From NCBI GenBank assembly GCA_012512495.1, contig JAAZEC010000142.1, positions 1 through 8,359 of the forward strand: a stretch of DNA of 8,359 bases, written 5' to 3'. The notes under the pieces were generated by a model. The model saw nothing but the letters and a program-made list of their open reading frames with translations. It searched no databases and had not been told where the DNA came from. Below are positions 1 through 7,108 of this stretch, piece by piece (position 1 is the first letter of the stretch; each line of letters begins with the position of its first letter). The stretch is from Erysipelothrix sp. Lineage in GTDB: Bacteria; Bacillota_I; Bacilli_A; Erysipelotrichales; Erysipelotrichaceae. The position numbers and the translations under genes are program-made.

Positions 1-920
1 AGGGAATTGTAATTGATGAGCCATCGGTCGTTGCTCTTGATGCTGAAACCAAAAAAGTTCTCGCTGTAGGTCACAGTGCTAAAGATATGCTGGGTCGTAC
101 CCCTGGGCGCGTTTTGGCTATTCGTCCTTTGAAGGATGGGGTTATTGCTGATTTTGAGGTCACAGAAATTATGCTGGCTTATTTTATCAGAAAGCTCAAT
201 CTTAAGGGAATCTTTTCACGTCCTACTATTTTAATATGCTGTCCTTCCAATATCACTTCAGTTGAAAGAAATGCCATCCGCGACGCTGCTTATCGGGCAG
301 GAGCAAAGAAGGTTTATATTGAAGAAGAGCCAAAAGTCGCTGCTATCGGTGCGGGTCTTGATATCTCGAAACCTTCTGGTAACATGATTTTGGATATTGG
401 TGGTGGAACGACGGATGTCGCTGTTCTATCCTTGGGTGAAATTGTCACATCAACTTCTTTGAAGGTGGCTGGTGATACCTTGGATCACGATATTATCAAA
501 TATGTCAAAGACAACTACAAGCTTCTGATTGGTGATCGTACCGCAGAGGCTGTGAAGATGGAAGTTGGTACTGTGTGGCGTGAGGGTAGAGATGAGACTT
601 ATGACATCTCTGGTCGTGACTTAGTCACCGGGCTACCTCATACTATCTCGATTAGTTCCAGTGAAACCGAGGAAGCGATGCGTGAATCAATGTCTGATAT
701 CGTGCGTGCTTGCCGTACTGTCTTGGAACAAACGCCTCCTGAACTATCGGCTGATATTGTCACACGTGGCATTGTGTTGACGGGTGGTGGAGCACTGATT
801 CATGGACTGGATCAATTGCTCATGAATGAGTTGTCTATTCCAGTGTTTGTGGCTTCTAACGCATTGACTTGCGTTGCTGAGGGTACGGGCATAATGCTAG
901 AAAATTTAAGCAATAACTAA
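1..920 (+). CDS. mbl: MreB/Mbl-type bacterial actin, 3' part (5' end outside window)
   Basis: This is an actin-fold ATPase that forms membrane-associated filaments and guides the lateral cell-wall synthesis (Rod) machinery. The reading frame is open from position 3 (GIVIDEPSVVALD), so the ATG at 87 is internal. About 305 residues are visible and roughly 25, including the first phosphate loop, lie upstream. Visible signatures are MLGRTPG, IRPLKDGVIADFEVTE, the EEPKVAAIGAG segment, the phosphate-2 motif DIGGGTTD (bases 393-416), and the adenosine motif LTGGGALI with following TCVAEGTG. From memory, segments such as RKLNLKGIFSRP, ICCPSNITSVE and GRDLVTGLP look closer to B. subtilis Mbl than to MreB or MreBH, so mbl is preferred. 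Assignment to the MreB family is near certain, the paralogue less so. The gene ends in a terminator that overlaps its UAA stop, so it is the last gene of its transcript. Nothing in the visible part suggests damage. Confidence 0.93.
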   Translation, partial: GIVIDEPSVVALDAETKKVLAVGHSAKDMLGRTPGRVLAIRPLKDGVIADFEVTEIMLAYFIRKLNLKGIFSRPTILICCPSNITSVERNAIRDAAYRAGAKKVYIEEEPKVAAIGAGLDISKPSGNMILDIGGGTTDVAVLSLGEIVTSTSLKVAGDTLDHDIIKYVKDNYKLLIGDRTAEAVKMEVGTVWREGRDETYDISGRDLVTGLPHTISISSSETEEAMRESMSDIVRACRTVLEQTPPELSADIVTRGIVLTGGGALIHGLDQLLMNELSIPVFVASNALTCVAEGTGIMLENLSNN

Positions 921-948
921 ACCAAGTGAATTCACTTGGTTTTCTTTT
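919..948 (+). terminator. Intrinsic terminator after mbl
   Basis: A perfect 24-base palindrome (arms 919-930 and 931-942, core ACCAAGTGAATTCACTTGGT) can fold as a 10-bp stem with an AAUU loop, followed by TTTCTTTT. The stem starts within the UAA stop codon of mbl (918-920). The U-rich side is clear on the + strand only, so it most likely acts on mbl transcription. Confidence 0.88.
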
Positions 949-978
949 AGGACAATCGACAGACTATGGATATCTAAT
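949..978 (+). promoter_or_regulatory. Weak candidate promoter for the PemK-like gene
   Basis: AGGACA (949-954; four matches to TTGACA) lies 18 bases before TCTAAT (973-978; five matches to TATAAT), in the only gap between the mbl terminator and the next gene. No extended -10 TG is present. The predicted start of transcription, about 985, would fall in or next to the ribosome binding site, which weakens the call. The gene could instead be transcribed by read-through. Confidence 0.25.
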
Positions 979-992
979 AGTAGGTGATGTTC

Positions 993-1526
993 ATGAAAGC
1001 AGAAAATATAGTAATGGTGTCTGATTATGAAATCAGACAGCTCATTGACAACTATGTCAGTGAGGTCAAGGAAGAGTTAGTAAAAATGAGACCGATGGAG
1101 GCCAAACGGGAAGTTATCTCGGGGCTTAATCGGCTAGAAAGGAAGCGTATGATTTCTCACCATGAGCTCAACATCGAGGTTGGTGACATCTGTTACATTG
1201 ATTTTGGTCAGGCCTATATCAATGAGGCAGGCTTCCAGCATTTTGGGCTGGTCGTGGCGATGTTCAATTATAAAGCCTTTGTCATTCCTATGAGTTCGAA
1301 TCAGACACAGATTAGGCAGGCCAAGAACTATCCGGGGGCACGTGATGTCCGTGAACACCTCTATTATATTGGCAAGCTAGAGGGTCTGAATAAGCACTCG
1401 GTGTTGTTTCTTAATGATGGCAAGTTCATTAATACTTCGCGTATCATTTCCGTGAAGGCCCATATGGATACGGCCTCTAACATGTTCGTAGATATTAAGG
1501 CAGTCATGACCAGTCTTTTCGACTAA
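993..1526 (+). CDS. PemK/MazF-like fold protein, no adjacent antitoxin
   Basis: The product is 177 residues. The start at 993 is chosen because AGGTG (982-986) lies six bases before this ATG; in-frame GTG 984 and ATG 987 overlap that site. Residues 1-56 are charged and probably helical. Residues 62-177 resemble the PemK/MazF beta-barrel: VGDICYIDFG (63-72), HFGLVVAMFNYKAFVIPMSS (83-102), a later strand HSVLFLNDGKFI (135-146) and the TSRI segment (148-151) that corresponds to the conserved region near the end of MazF toxins. Canonical members are ribonucleases that cut mRNA. Here the usual RPxxV after the first strands reads HFGLVV, so the typical arginine-proline is absent and activity cannot be assumed. 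No small antitoxin gene is found on either side: a terminator lies before it and tilS after it. It may be a domesticated, chromosomally fixed relative with an RNA-related or unknown role. Fold assignment is moderately sure; function is not known. Confidence 0.72.
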   Translation: MKAENIVMVSDYEIRQLIDNYVSEVKEELVKMRPMEAKREVISGLNRLERKRMISHHELNIEVGDICYIDFGQAYINEAGFQHFGLVVAMFNYKAFVIPMSSNQTQIRQAKNYPGARDVREHLYYIGKLEGLNKHSVLFLNDGKFINTSRIISVKAHMDTASNMFVDIKAVMTSLFD

Positions 1527-1529
1527 CTA

Positions 1530-1538
1530 TGATACAAT
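1530..1538 (+). promoter_or_regulatory. Extended -10 promoter before tilS
   Basis: TGATACAAT combines an extended -10 TGn (1530-1532) with TACAAT (1533-1538; five of six matches to TATAAT). No good -35 hexamer is found 16-18 bases upstream, which is common for extended -10 promoters. It overlaps the region just past the stop codon of the PemK-like gene (1524-1526). Transcription would begin at about 1544-1546, giving tilS a leader of roughly 8-10 bases. It is the best candidate for the promoter of tilS-hpt-ftsH. Confidence 0.6.
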
Positions 1539-1553
1539 AGCCATGGTGATTTA

Positions 1554-2744
1554 ATGAATCCAATTTGGATTGTGGGCGTTTCGGCTGGGCCCGATTCCAT
1601 GGCACTACTAGACATGTTACGGCTTCAAAAAAAGAGGTTAGTGGTGGTCCATGTGAATTACCACCAGCGAGCCAGCGCAGCACGTGATCAGAAAATCTGT
1701 GAAGACTATGCAGAGAGATACAAGATTCCCTGTGTTGTTTACGATGCTCCTGAGAGTTATGAAGGTAACTTTCAGGCTTTTGCGCGTGAATTCAGAATGA
1801 ATGCCTTCCTCGAGGTACAAGCAGCGTACCAGGCATCTGGCATCTACTTGGCCCATCATCAGGATGACCAGTTAGAAACGTTGGTCTTCCAGCTTCTATC
1901 GAAAAGACAGCCAGCTTATCTGGGTATGAAACCCGTATTGAAGTATCGTGGCAGTCAACTCATTAGGCCATTATTAAAGCATACGAAACAAGATCTGGTG
2001 AACTATTGCCATGAACACAACATTACCTATGGTATTGACGAGAGTAATCAATCCCTGAAGTATTCGAGAAATCAGATACGAGTAGTTTTATCTGATCTAG
2101 ATAATCTTGACAAGAGAGTCTTACTTGAGTACCAAAGGGTTTATAATGAGAGAATTAAGAAGTTGAGTCGGTTGTGTTTACCGAAGGATAATCTTTACAT
2201 CAAGAGATATGGTCACTGGGGTGAGTTTGGGAGGCTGTATGTGCTTCGGGAGTTTTTAGAAAACCAGGGTGTGGATGTACATGGGATGAGCCGGGCTTAC
2301 TTGAAGTCAATCGATATGAGGCTTCTGGGGTTGAAGTCGCAGGTGATTTCACTGGATAAAGAGCACCAATTGTTGATTCAGTATGGGAAAGCTCGAATTA
2401 CTTCGCCTAAATCCTATGATTTCAGTGTGAAATTTGATAAAATATACTATGTGACTAATGAACACTTCAGTATTCAACCAGATGGTCCATCTACCAGCGC
2501 AGTTACTCTGAGGGCTGCCGATTTCCCAATTACGGTGCGAAATGCGCGTGAGGGAGATACGATAGCGATGAGGTATGGTACGAAGAGGGTCTCGCGTTTC
2601 TTCATTGATCGAAAAATCGATTGGGAAGATAGGCAGTCCTGGCCGGTCGTTGAGAATGCCAGAGGTGAGGTTATCTTAGTCGTTGGATTGGGTTGTGATA
2701 AGTATCATTTCTCAACAAACCCATCGTTATTTGTGTTAAGATAG
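1554..2744 (+). CDS. tilS: tRNA(Ile)-lysidine synthase
   Basis: TilS uses ATP to attach lysine to C34 of the CAU-anticodon tRNA-Ile, turning it from an AUG reader into an AUA-specific isoleucine tRNA. It is cytoplasmic and usually essential. The protein has 396 residues, short for the family (often 420-470). The N-terminal PP-loop ATPase contains SAGPDS (10-15), where the family normally has SGGxDS, then HVNYHQR (33-39), AREFR (77-81), AHHQDDQLET (100-109), IRPLL (137-141), DESN (162-165) and RNQIR (172-176). A substrate-binding middle region follows. The TilS C-terminal domain is at about 325-380 (VRNAREGDT, then the KRVSRFFIDRKI segment). The ATG is the only reasonable start, since an in-frame stop lies at 1530-1532. 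The possible ribosome binding site GGTGA (1545-1549) is four bases upstream and would sit at the very 5' end of the mRNA if the promoter at 1530-1538 is used. Identification is firm. Confidence 0.96.
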   Translation: MNPIWIVGVSAGPDSMALLDMLRLQKKRLVVVHVNYHQRASAARDQKICEDYAERYKIPCVVYDAPESYEGNFQAFAREFRMNAFLEVQAAYQASGIYLAHHQDDQLETLVFQLLSKRQPAYLGMKPVLKYRGSQLIRPLLKHTKQDLVNYCHEHNITYGIDESNQSLKYSRNQIRVVLSDLDNLDKRVLLEYQRVYNERIKKLSRLCLPKDNLYIKRYGHWGEFGRLYVLREFLENQGVDVHGMSRAYLKSIDMRLLGLKSQVISLDKEHQLLIQYGKARITSPKSYDFSVKFDKIYYVTNEHFSIQPDGPSTSAVTLRAADFPITVRNAREGDTIAMRYGTKRVSRFFIDRKIDWEDRQSWPVVENARGEVILVVGLGCDKYHFSTNPSLFVLR

Positions 2745-2756
2745 GTGTCATTTAAT

Positions 2757-2763
2757 AAAGGAG
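2757..2763 (+). promoter_or_regulatory. Ribosome binding site that fixes the hpt start
   Basis: AAAGGAG lies five bases before the ATG at 2769 and supports that start over the in-frame GTG at 2745, which directly abuts the tilS stop and has no comparable site. Confidence 0.85.
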
Positions 2764-2768
2764 CAACT

Positions 2769-3305
2769 ATGCATAAGGATATCAAAAGAGTTATTATTAG
2801 CTATGAACAAATCGAACAAAGATCGAAAGAATTGGCTAAAGAAGTAGAAGCCTATTATGAAGATAAAGACGCTCCCTTATTAGTCGCTCTTCTTAAGGGA
2901 TCTATTCCTTTTCTTGCTGAGCTCATAAAACATATCGAATTAGATATTGAATATGATTTTATGGATGTCTCTTCTTATGAGGGTACGGAGTCAATTGGTG
3001 ATGTACGGATCCTAAAGGATTTAGATCAATCAATCAAAGGACTGAATATCTTGTTAGTTGAGGATATTGTCGATACAGGACGCACGGTCCAAGAAGTAAC
3101 CAAAACATTGTTCAATAAGGGTGCTAATGAAGTGAAAATAGTAAGCCTACTTGATAAACCTTCACGCCGTCTTGTTGATGTGAAAGCGGATTTTGTCGGT
3201 TTTGAAATTCCAAATGAGTTTGTGGTAGGTTTTGGTCTTGATTTCAATGAAAAATACCGCCAACTTGGCTATGTAGGGATTTTAAAAGATGAATTATACG
3301 AATAA
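2769..3305 (+). CDS. hpt: Hypoxanthine phosphoribosyltransferase
   Basis: Hpt salvages hypoxanthine (and usually guanine) by joining the base to PRPP to form IMP or GMP in the cytoplasm. The 178-residue product matches the usual length of about 180. Visible features, in order, are the LLKGS loop (41-45), which binds pyrophosphate; the flexible-loop SSY (68-70); the PRPP-binding signature VEDIVDTGRT (97-106); the purine-contacting lysine in LLDKPSRR (K130); and FVVGFGLDFNEKYRQL (151-166), which places the base and metal. All key residues seem intact. It lies 24 bases after tilS and 11 bases before ftsH, with no terminator between, so it is in the middle of a tilS-hpt-ftsH operon. The same trio is adjacent in many Bacillota. 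Symbols hpt and hprT are both used for this gene. Confidence 0.97.
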   Translation: MHKDIKRVIISYEQIEQRSKELAKEVEAYYEDKDAPLLVALLKGSIPFLAELIKHIELDIEYDFMDVSSYEGTESIGDVRILKDLDQSIKGLNILLVEDIVDTGRTVQEVTKTLFNKGANEVKIVSLLDKPSRRLVDVKADFVGFEIPNEFVVGFGLDFNEKYRQLGYVGILKDELYE

Positions 3306-3316
3306 AGGAGTCATGA

Positions 3317-5194
3317 ATGAATAGAAGAAAAGTATCGGGATTAATACCGTGGATTATTATCCTGTCGACCTTCTTTATCTTATTACAGATGGGTGGACAG
3401 AATGCGGTTAGCGTATTTAATTATACAGAACTAGAATCAATGATCGAAAAAGAGGTCATTAAAGAAGCAACGGCCGATCTCAATTCCCTAACGATAGATG
3501 TTACTGGCGTCTATATGGTGGGTGAAACGGAGACCGCTTTTAAAGCGCGTATTGCTAATACGGAAGAGAATATCCAGTATCTACAAACTGAGTTAGGCGG
3601 AACCCTTCAGCTAGCAGATCCTAATGCCGGTTCTATTTGGACTGTGGTGTTGGGGACGATTGTTCCGTACTTGATCTTTGGTGCTTTGATTTTCTTCATG
3701 TTGTCGAGAATGAACACCGGCAATAATAAAGCGTTTGATTTCTCGAAATCTCCAGCATCGCTACAAACTAACTCGAAGGTTAAATTTGAGGATGTCGCTG
3801 GTGCGGATGAAGAGAAACAAGAAATGTCAGAGCTTATTGAGTACCTTCGTCATCCTAAGAAGTTTGAGAAGATGGGGGCTAGAATCCCTAAGGGAGTCCT
3901 ATTAGTAGGTCCTCCGGGAACTGGTAAGACATTGCTTGCGAAGGCAGTAGCTGGAGAAGCGGATGTCCCATTCTATGCGATTTCGGGTTCTGATTTCGTT
4001 GAAATGTTCGTGGGCGTTGGTGCGAGCCGGGTTCGTGACATGTTTAAGAAGGCGAAACAAACAGCGCCTAGTATGATATTTATTGATGAAATAGACGCGG
4101 TTGGACGTCAGCGTGGAGCTGGCCTTGGCGGCGGACATGATGAAAGAGAACAAACACTTAACCAATTACTCGTTGAAATGGATGGTATTGGTGATAACAC
4201 GGGTGTCTTAATTATTGCGGCAACGAACCGTGGTGATATCTTGGACCCTGCATTACTTCGTCCGGGACGTTTTGATAGACAGATTCAAGTGGCTCTTCCT
4301 GATAAAAGAGGTAGGGCAGCGATTCTTGGAGTCCATGCTCGTAATAAATTCCTTGAAGAAGGTGTGGATCTTGAGGCTTTGGCTCAAAGAACACCAGGTT
4401 TCTCTGGGGCTGACTTAGAGAACGTTCTTAATGAGGCTGCGATCTTAGCGGTTCGTGAGAATGATACCGTCATCAAGATGCATCACTTGGATGAAGCGAT
4501 TGATAGAGTTATGGGTGGTCCGGCTAAGAAGAGCCGTACTTACTCTGATAAAGAGAAGAAGCTAGTGGCTTACCATGAAACGGGTCATACGATTATTGGT
4601 TTGAAACTGAATTCGGCTTCTGAAGTTCAAAAAGTTACGATTATTCCTAGAGGTAGTGCGGGTGGTTATAACCTGATGACGCCGAAAGAGGAAACTTATT
4701 TCCAAACGAAGTCGGATCTAATTGGTTCTATTACTGGCCTATTAGGTGGTCGTGTGGCTGAGGAAGTTGTGTTTGGTGAGATATCCAATGGGGCTTCCAA
4801 TGATATTGAGCGTGCTACGGCGATTGCTCGTAAGATGGTTATGTCTTGGGGTATGTCTGCTTTGGGTACGATTCAGTATGAACAGGCTGACCAGAATGTC
4901 TTCCTAGGTCGTGATTATACAGCGAATACTGGTTACTCTTCGGAGGTTGCCTTCGAGATTGACCAAGAGGTTCGTCGTATCATTGATGAGGCTTATGAGA
5001 ATGCTCGTAAGATCATCACAGAGAATCGTGATCTCTTAGATAAGATTGCTCACACGTTGATGGAGTATGAAACACTTACTAAGGAACAGATTGCTGAATT
5101 GTCTGAAGGTAAAGAAATGACAGTCAGTACACAACAGCTTATGAATTCACAAGATAAAAACGAACCTGTTGTGACTAGTTTCGAAAAAGAATAA
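3317..5194 (+). CDS. ftsH: ATP-dependent zinc metalloprotease FtsH
   Basis: FtsH is a membrane-anchored hexameric AAA+ protease that removes misfolded membrane proteins and selected soluble regulators. The 625-residue protein shows membrane segment 1 (about 9-26), an extracytoplasmic region (about 28-106), and membrane segment 2 (about 108-130), then the cytoplasmic AAA domain with Walker A GPPGTGKT (198-205), Walker B MIFIDEID (253-260), and the second region of homology [18 protein letters not shown] (304-321) with arginine fingers R315 and R318. The protease domain has the zinc motif HETGH (420-424), with D496 in NDIERAT as the likely third ligand. The C-terminal tail is short and polar. 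The start has AAAGGAG (3304-3310), which overlaps the hpt stop codon, six bases upstream. Most family members have HEAGH, and threonine here is a mild variant that keeps both histidines and the glutamate. It is the last gene before a terminator. Confidence 0.98.
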   Translation: MNRRKVSGLIPWIIILSTFFILLQMGGQNAVSVFNYTELESMIEKEVIKEATADLNSLTIDVTGVYMVGETETAFKARIANTEENIQYLQTELGGTLQLADPNAGSIWTVVLGTIVPYLIFGALIFFMLSRMNTGNNKAFDFSKSPASLQTNSKVKFEDVAGADEEKQEMSELIEYLRHPKKFEKMGARIPKGVLLVGPPGTGKTLLAKAVAGEADVPFYAISGSDFVEMFVGVGASRVRDMFKKAKQTAPSMIFIDEIDAVGRQRGAGLGGGHDEREQTLNQLLVEMDGIGDNTGVLIIAATNRGDILDPALLRPGRFDRQIQVALPDKRGRAAILGVHARNKFLEEGVDLEALAQRTPGFSGADLENVLNEAAILAVRENDTVIKMHHLDEAIDRVMGGPAKKSRTYSDKEKKLVAYHETGHTIIGLKLNSASEVQKVTIIPRGSAGGYNLMTPKEETYFQTKSDLIGSITGLLGGRVAEEVVFGEISNGASNDIERATAIARKMVMSWGMSALGTIQYEQADQNVFLGRDYTANTGYSSEVAFEIDQEVRRIIDEAYENARKIITENRDLLDKIAHTLMEYETLTKEQIAELSEGKEMTVSTQQLMNSQDKNEPVVTSFEKE

Positions 5195-5201
5195 AAAAGC
5201 T

Positions 5202-5228
5202 AAGCACCTAGTCACTAGGTGCTTTATT
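5202..5228 (+). terminator. Intrinsic terminator after ftsH
   Basis: The arms AAGCACCTAG (5202-5211) and CTAGGTGCTT (5215-5224) form a perfect 10-bp stem with a three-base loop (TCA). The tail TTTATTT is somewhat A-interrupted, so termination may be partial. It begins eight bases after the ftsH stop and ends about 16-20 bases before hslO. Confidence 0.82.
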
Positions 5229-5244
5229 TAAGAGAGGTATATTA

Positions 5245-6132
5245 ATGAAAGATACAGTGAGTCGCGCTCTGGTATTGGATCAGCGCGTGAATATAATCGT
5301 GGCGACCACAACAGAATTGGTGGCGGAGGCTGCGAAGGTCCATCAGTTGTGGCCGACTTCCGCGACAGCCCTTGGGAGGACTCTTTCCATGGGTGCGATT
5401 ATGGGTGTTCAACTGAAGAATGAAGATGAAATGCTGACAATCAAGATCGATGGTGATGGTGAGCTTGGTTCGGTTCGTGTGGATGCTAATAAACAGGGGC
5501 ATGTGAAGGGTTATGTTAAGAATCCGGAAGTGCTTTTAGTGAAGGAAGATACTTATAAACTAGATGTTGGGAAGGCTATTGGTAAGGGTACCTTATCGGT
5601 GAGTCGTAACTATGGTTTAAAGAATGAGTATACTTCAACGATTGATTTGGTGAGTGGTGAAATTGGTGAGGACTTCGCTTATTACTACTTACAGAGTGAA
5701 CAGCTTCCTTCGGCAGTGTCGGTGGGGGTTCTCGTGGACCCGGATGGTAAGATTCAGAGCGCGGGAGCGATGTTGATTCAGATGTTACCGGATCATACTG
5801 AGGAGGATATCCTGATTGTTGAGGATATTGTTAGAAACTTGAAGCCGATGAGTTCATTGGTCTTGGAGGGTTACACTTCGGAGTCACTCATTCATACGCT
5901 CTTTGAGGATGCTCAAATTCTTGAGACGAAGGATATCAAGTTTGAGTGCGATTGTGATCGTGATCAGATGGAGCGAGTGTTATTGACGCTTCCTGTGGAG
6001 GACTTATTGGAGCTTAAGAAAGAGGATAAGGGTATCAATCTTGAGTGCCAGTTCTGTGCGAAGCACTACTTCTTTAATGAAGATGAAATTGATGCGATTA
6101 TTGAGAAGATAAATCATGGTAAAAATAGCTAA
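5245..6132 (+). CDS. hslO: Hsp33 redox-regulated holdase chaperone
   Basis: Hsp33 is a cytoplasmic chaperone that stays inactive while zinc is bound by four reduced cysteines. Oxidation releases zinc and unfolds the linker, exposing a client-binding surface during oxidative and heat stress. The protein has 295 residues, normal for the family. The N-terminal domain (about 1-180) includes ALGRTLSMGAIMG (42-54), the GDGELGSVRVDA segment (70-81), and GKGTLSVSRNYG (113-124). The redox switch is C235-x-C237 and C268-x-x-C271 (CDCDRDQ and CQFCAKHY), so all four zinc cysteines are present. Family members often have CxCS; here the serine is aspartate. AGAGAGG (5231-5237) lies seven bases before the ATG. 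It is the first gene of hslO-dusB-lysS, and no promoter is visible between it and the ftsH terminator. It overlaps dusB by 17 bases. Confidence 0.97.
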   Translation: MKDTVSRALVLDQRVNIIVATTTELVAEAAKVHQLWPTSATALGRTLSMGAIMGVQLKNEDEMLTIKIDGDGELGSVRVDANKQGHVKGYVKNPEVLLVKEDTYKLDVGKAIGKGTLSVSRNYGLKNEYTSTIDLVSGEIGEDFAYYYLQSEQLPSAVSVGVLVDPDGKIQSAGAMLIQMLPDHTEEDILIVEDIVRNLKPMSSLVLEGYTSESLIHTLFEDAQILETKDIKFECDCDRDQMERVLLTLPVEDLLELKKEDKGINLECQFCAKHYFFNEDEIDAIIEKINHGKNS

Positions 6133-7108
6133 TATCGAGCTGAAGAATCCGATCGTTTGTGCGCCGATGGCAGGGGTGACTAACTGGGCGTTTCGTTCAC
6201 TGTTGATCCAGTATGAGCCTGGTTTGTATTTCAATGAAATGGTCTCGGATCAGGCGATTAACTATCGTAATGAGAAAACACTGAAGATGACGGAAGTACT
6301 CGAGGGGGAACATCCGATTGCTTTCCAGCTGTTTGGTTCTGATATCGAGTCGATGGTGAGAGCGGCACAGTATCTGGATAGGGAGACGAACTGTGATATC
6401 ATTGATATCAATATGGGTTGTCCGGTCCAGAAGGTTGTGAAGCAGGGTGCTGGTAGTGCTTTGATGAGGGATATCTCTCATGCGAGTGAGTTAGTGTATC
6501 GTGTGATTCAGAGTGTTGATAAGCCGGTGACTGTGAAGTGTCGGAGTGGCTGGGATGTAGATTCTATCAATGTGGTGGAGCTGTCTAAAGAGCTTGAGAA
6601 GGCGGGAGCTTCTGCCTTGTTTGTTCATGGTAGGACGCGTAGCCAGATGTATCGTGGACAGGCTGATTGGTCTATTATCAAAGAGGTCAAGGATAGCGTG
6701 AGTATTCCTGTGTTTGGGAATGGAGATGTTGATTCTGGTTTGAGGGCTATGGCACTGATGGATGAGACAGGTTGTGATGGTGTTATGATTGGCCGGGCTT
6801 TAATGAAACAGCCGTGGCTGATCAAGGAAGCACTGATGAGTCTTAATGATCAGGGTAGCTTCTCGATCACTTATGAGGATACACTGAATTTCACCTTGGA
6901 ACATGCTCGTCGTTTGATTAGTTTAATGGGTGAGACGGTGGCGATTAAACAGATGCGTTCTCATGGGGCTTGGGCTTTGAAGGGACTACCTCATAGCCAT
7001 AGTTTGAAGGAAAAAATAGTAAAGATGAATTCGTATGATGATTTTGTTAGAATGATAGAGGAATACAAGAAGGAACTGGTGAATTATGAGCGAATTAACG
7101 TTGACTGA
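6116..7108 (+). CDS. dusB: tRNA-dihydrouridine synthase, DusB type
   Basis: This flavin enzyme reduces specific uridines in the D-loop of tRNA to dihydrouridine using NADPH. The 330-residue TIM-barrel protein shows CAPMAGVTN (15-23) at the FMN phosphate side, QLFG (71-74), the active-site segment DINMGCP (97-103) with catalytic C102, followed by VVKQGAGSALM (107-117), K141 in TVKCRSGWD, HGRTRSQMYRG (171-181), the FMN-binding GNGDV (201-205), and MIGRALMKQPW (224-234). The helical C-terminal domain (about 250-330) contacts tRNA. The start codon lies inside hslO in another frame; GAGAAG (6103-6108) is seven bases upstream. The end overlaps lysS by 23 bases. The family is sure. The B subtype rests on the linkage to lysS typical of Bacillota and on the NMGCPVQKV wording. 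Confidence 0.95.
   Translation: MVKIANIELKNPIVCAPMAGVTNWAFRSLLIQYEPGLYFNEMVSDQAINYRNEKTLKMTEVLEGEHPIAFQLFGSDIESMVRAAQYLDRETNCDIIDINMGCPVQKVVKQGAGSALMRDISHASELVYRVIQSVDKPVTVKCRSGWDVDSINVVELSKELEKAGASALFVHGRTRSQMYRGQADWSIIKEVKDSVSIPVFGNGDVDSGLRAMALMDETGCDGVMIGRALMKQPWLIKEALMSLNDQGSFSITYEDTLNFTLEHARRLISLMGETVAIKQMRSHGAWALKGLPHSHSLKEKIVKMNSYDDFVRMIEEYKKELVNYERINVD

Noticed and set aside
87..89. ATG as the true start of the actin-like gene
   Set aside because: The frame is open upstream to the window edge and encodes GIVIDEPSVVALD and AVGHSAKD, which are conserved MreB-family residues, so the gene is cut by the window rather than short.
1134..1358. Antisense open frame of 74 codons inside the PemK-like gene, considered as an antitoxin
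   Set aside because: It lies wholly opposite a convincing coding region, has no ribosome binding site noted, and its translation has no antitoxin-like features. It is most likely a shadow of the + strand codon pattern. Other antisense open frames across the window were rejected for the same reason.
2745..2768. Upstream GTG start for hpt that would add eight residues and abut the tilS stop
   Set aside because: AAAGGAG is ideally placed for the ATG at 2769, and the extra residues (MSFNKGAT) simply translate the ribosome binding site region.
3313..3324. Three-codon mini-frame (ATG AAT GAA TAG) overlapping the ftsH start in another frame
   Set aside because: Its ATG is only two bases from the AGGAG site, too close for efficient initiation, and nothing suggests a regulatory leader peptide.
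4215..4418. Second + strand open frame of 67 codons inside ftsH
   Set aside because: It overlaps the highly conserved second region of homology and following helices of FtsH in another frame and has no family resemblance.
5169..5197. Possible promoter TTGTGA - 17 bases - TAAAAA at the end of ftsH
   Set aside because: Each hexamer matches the consensus at only four of six positions, and transcripts would still have to pass the terminator at 5202-5228.
5239..5244. TATATT just before the hslO ATG as a -10 box
   Set aside because: Transcription would start inside the hslO coding sequence, after its ribosome binding site and start codon.
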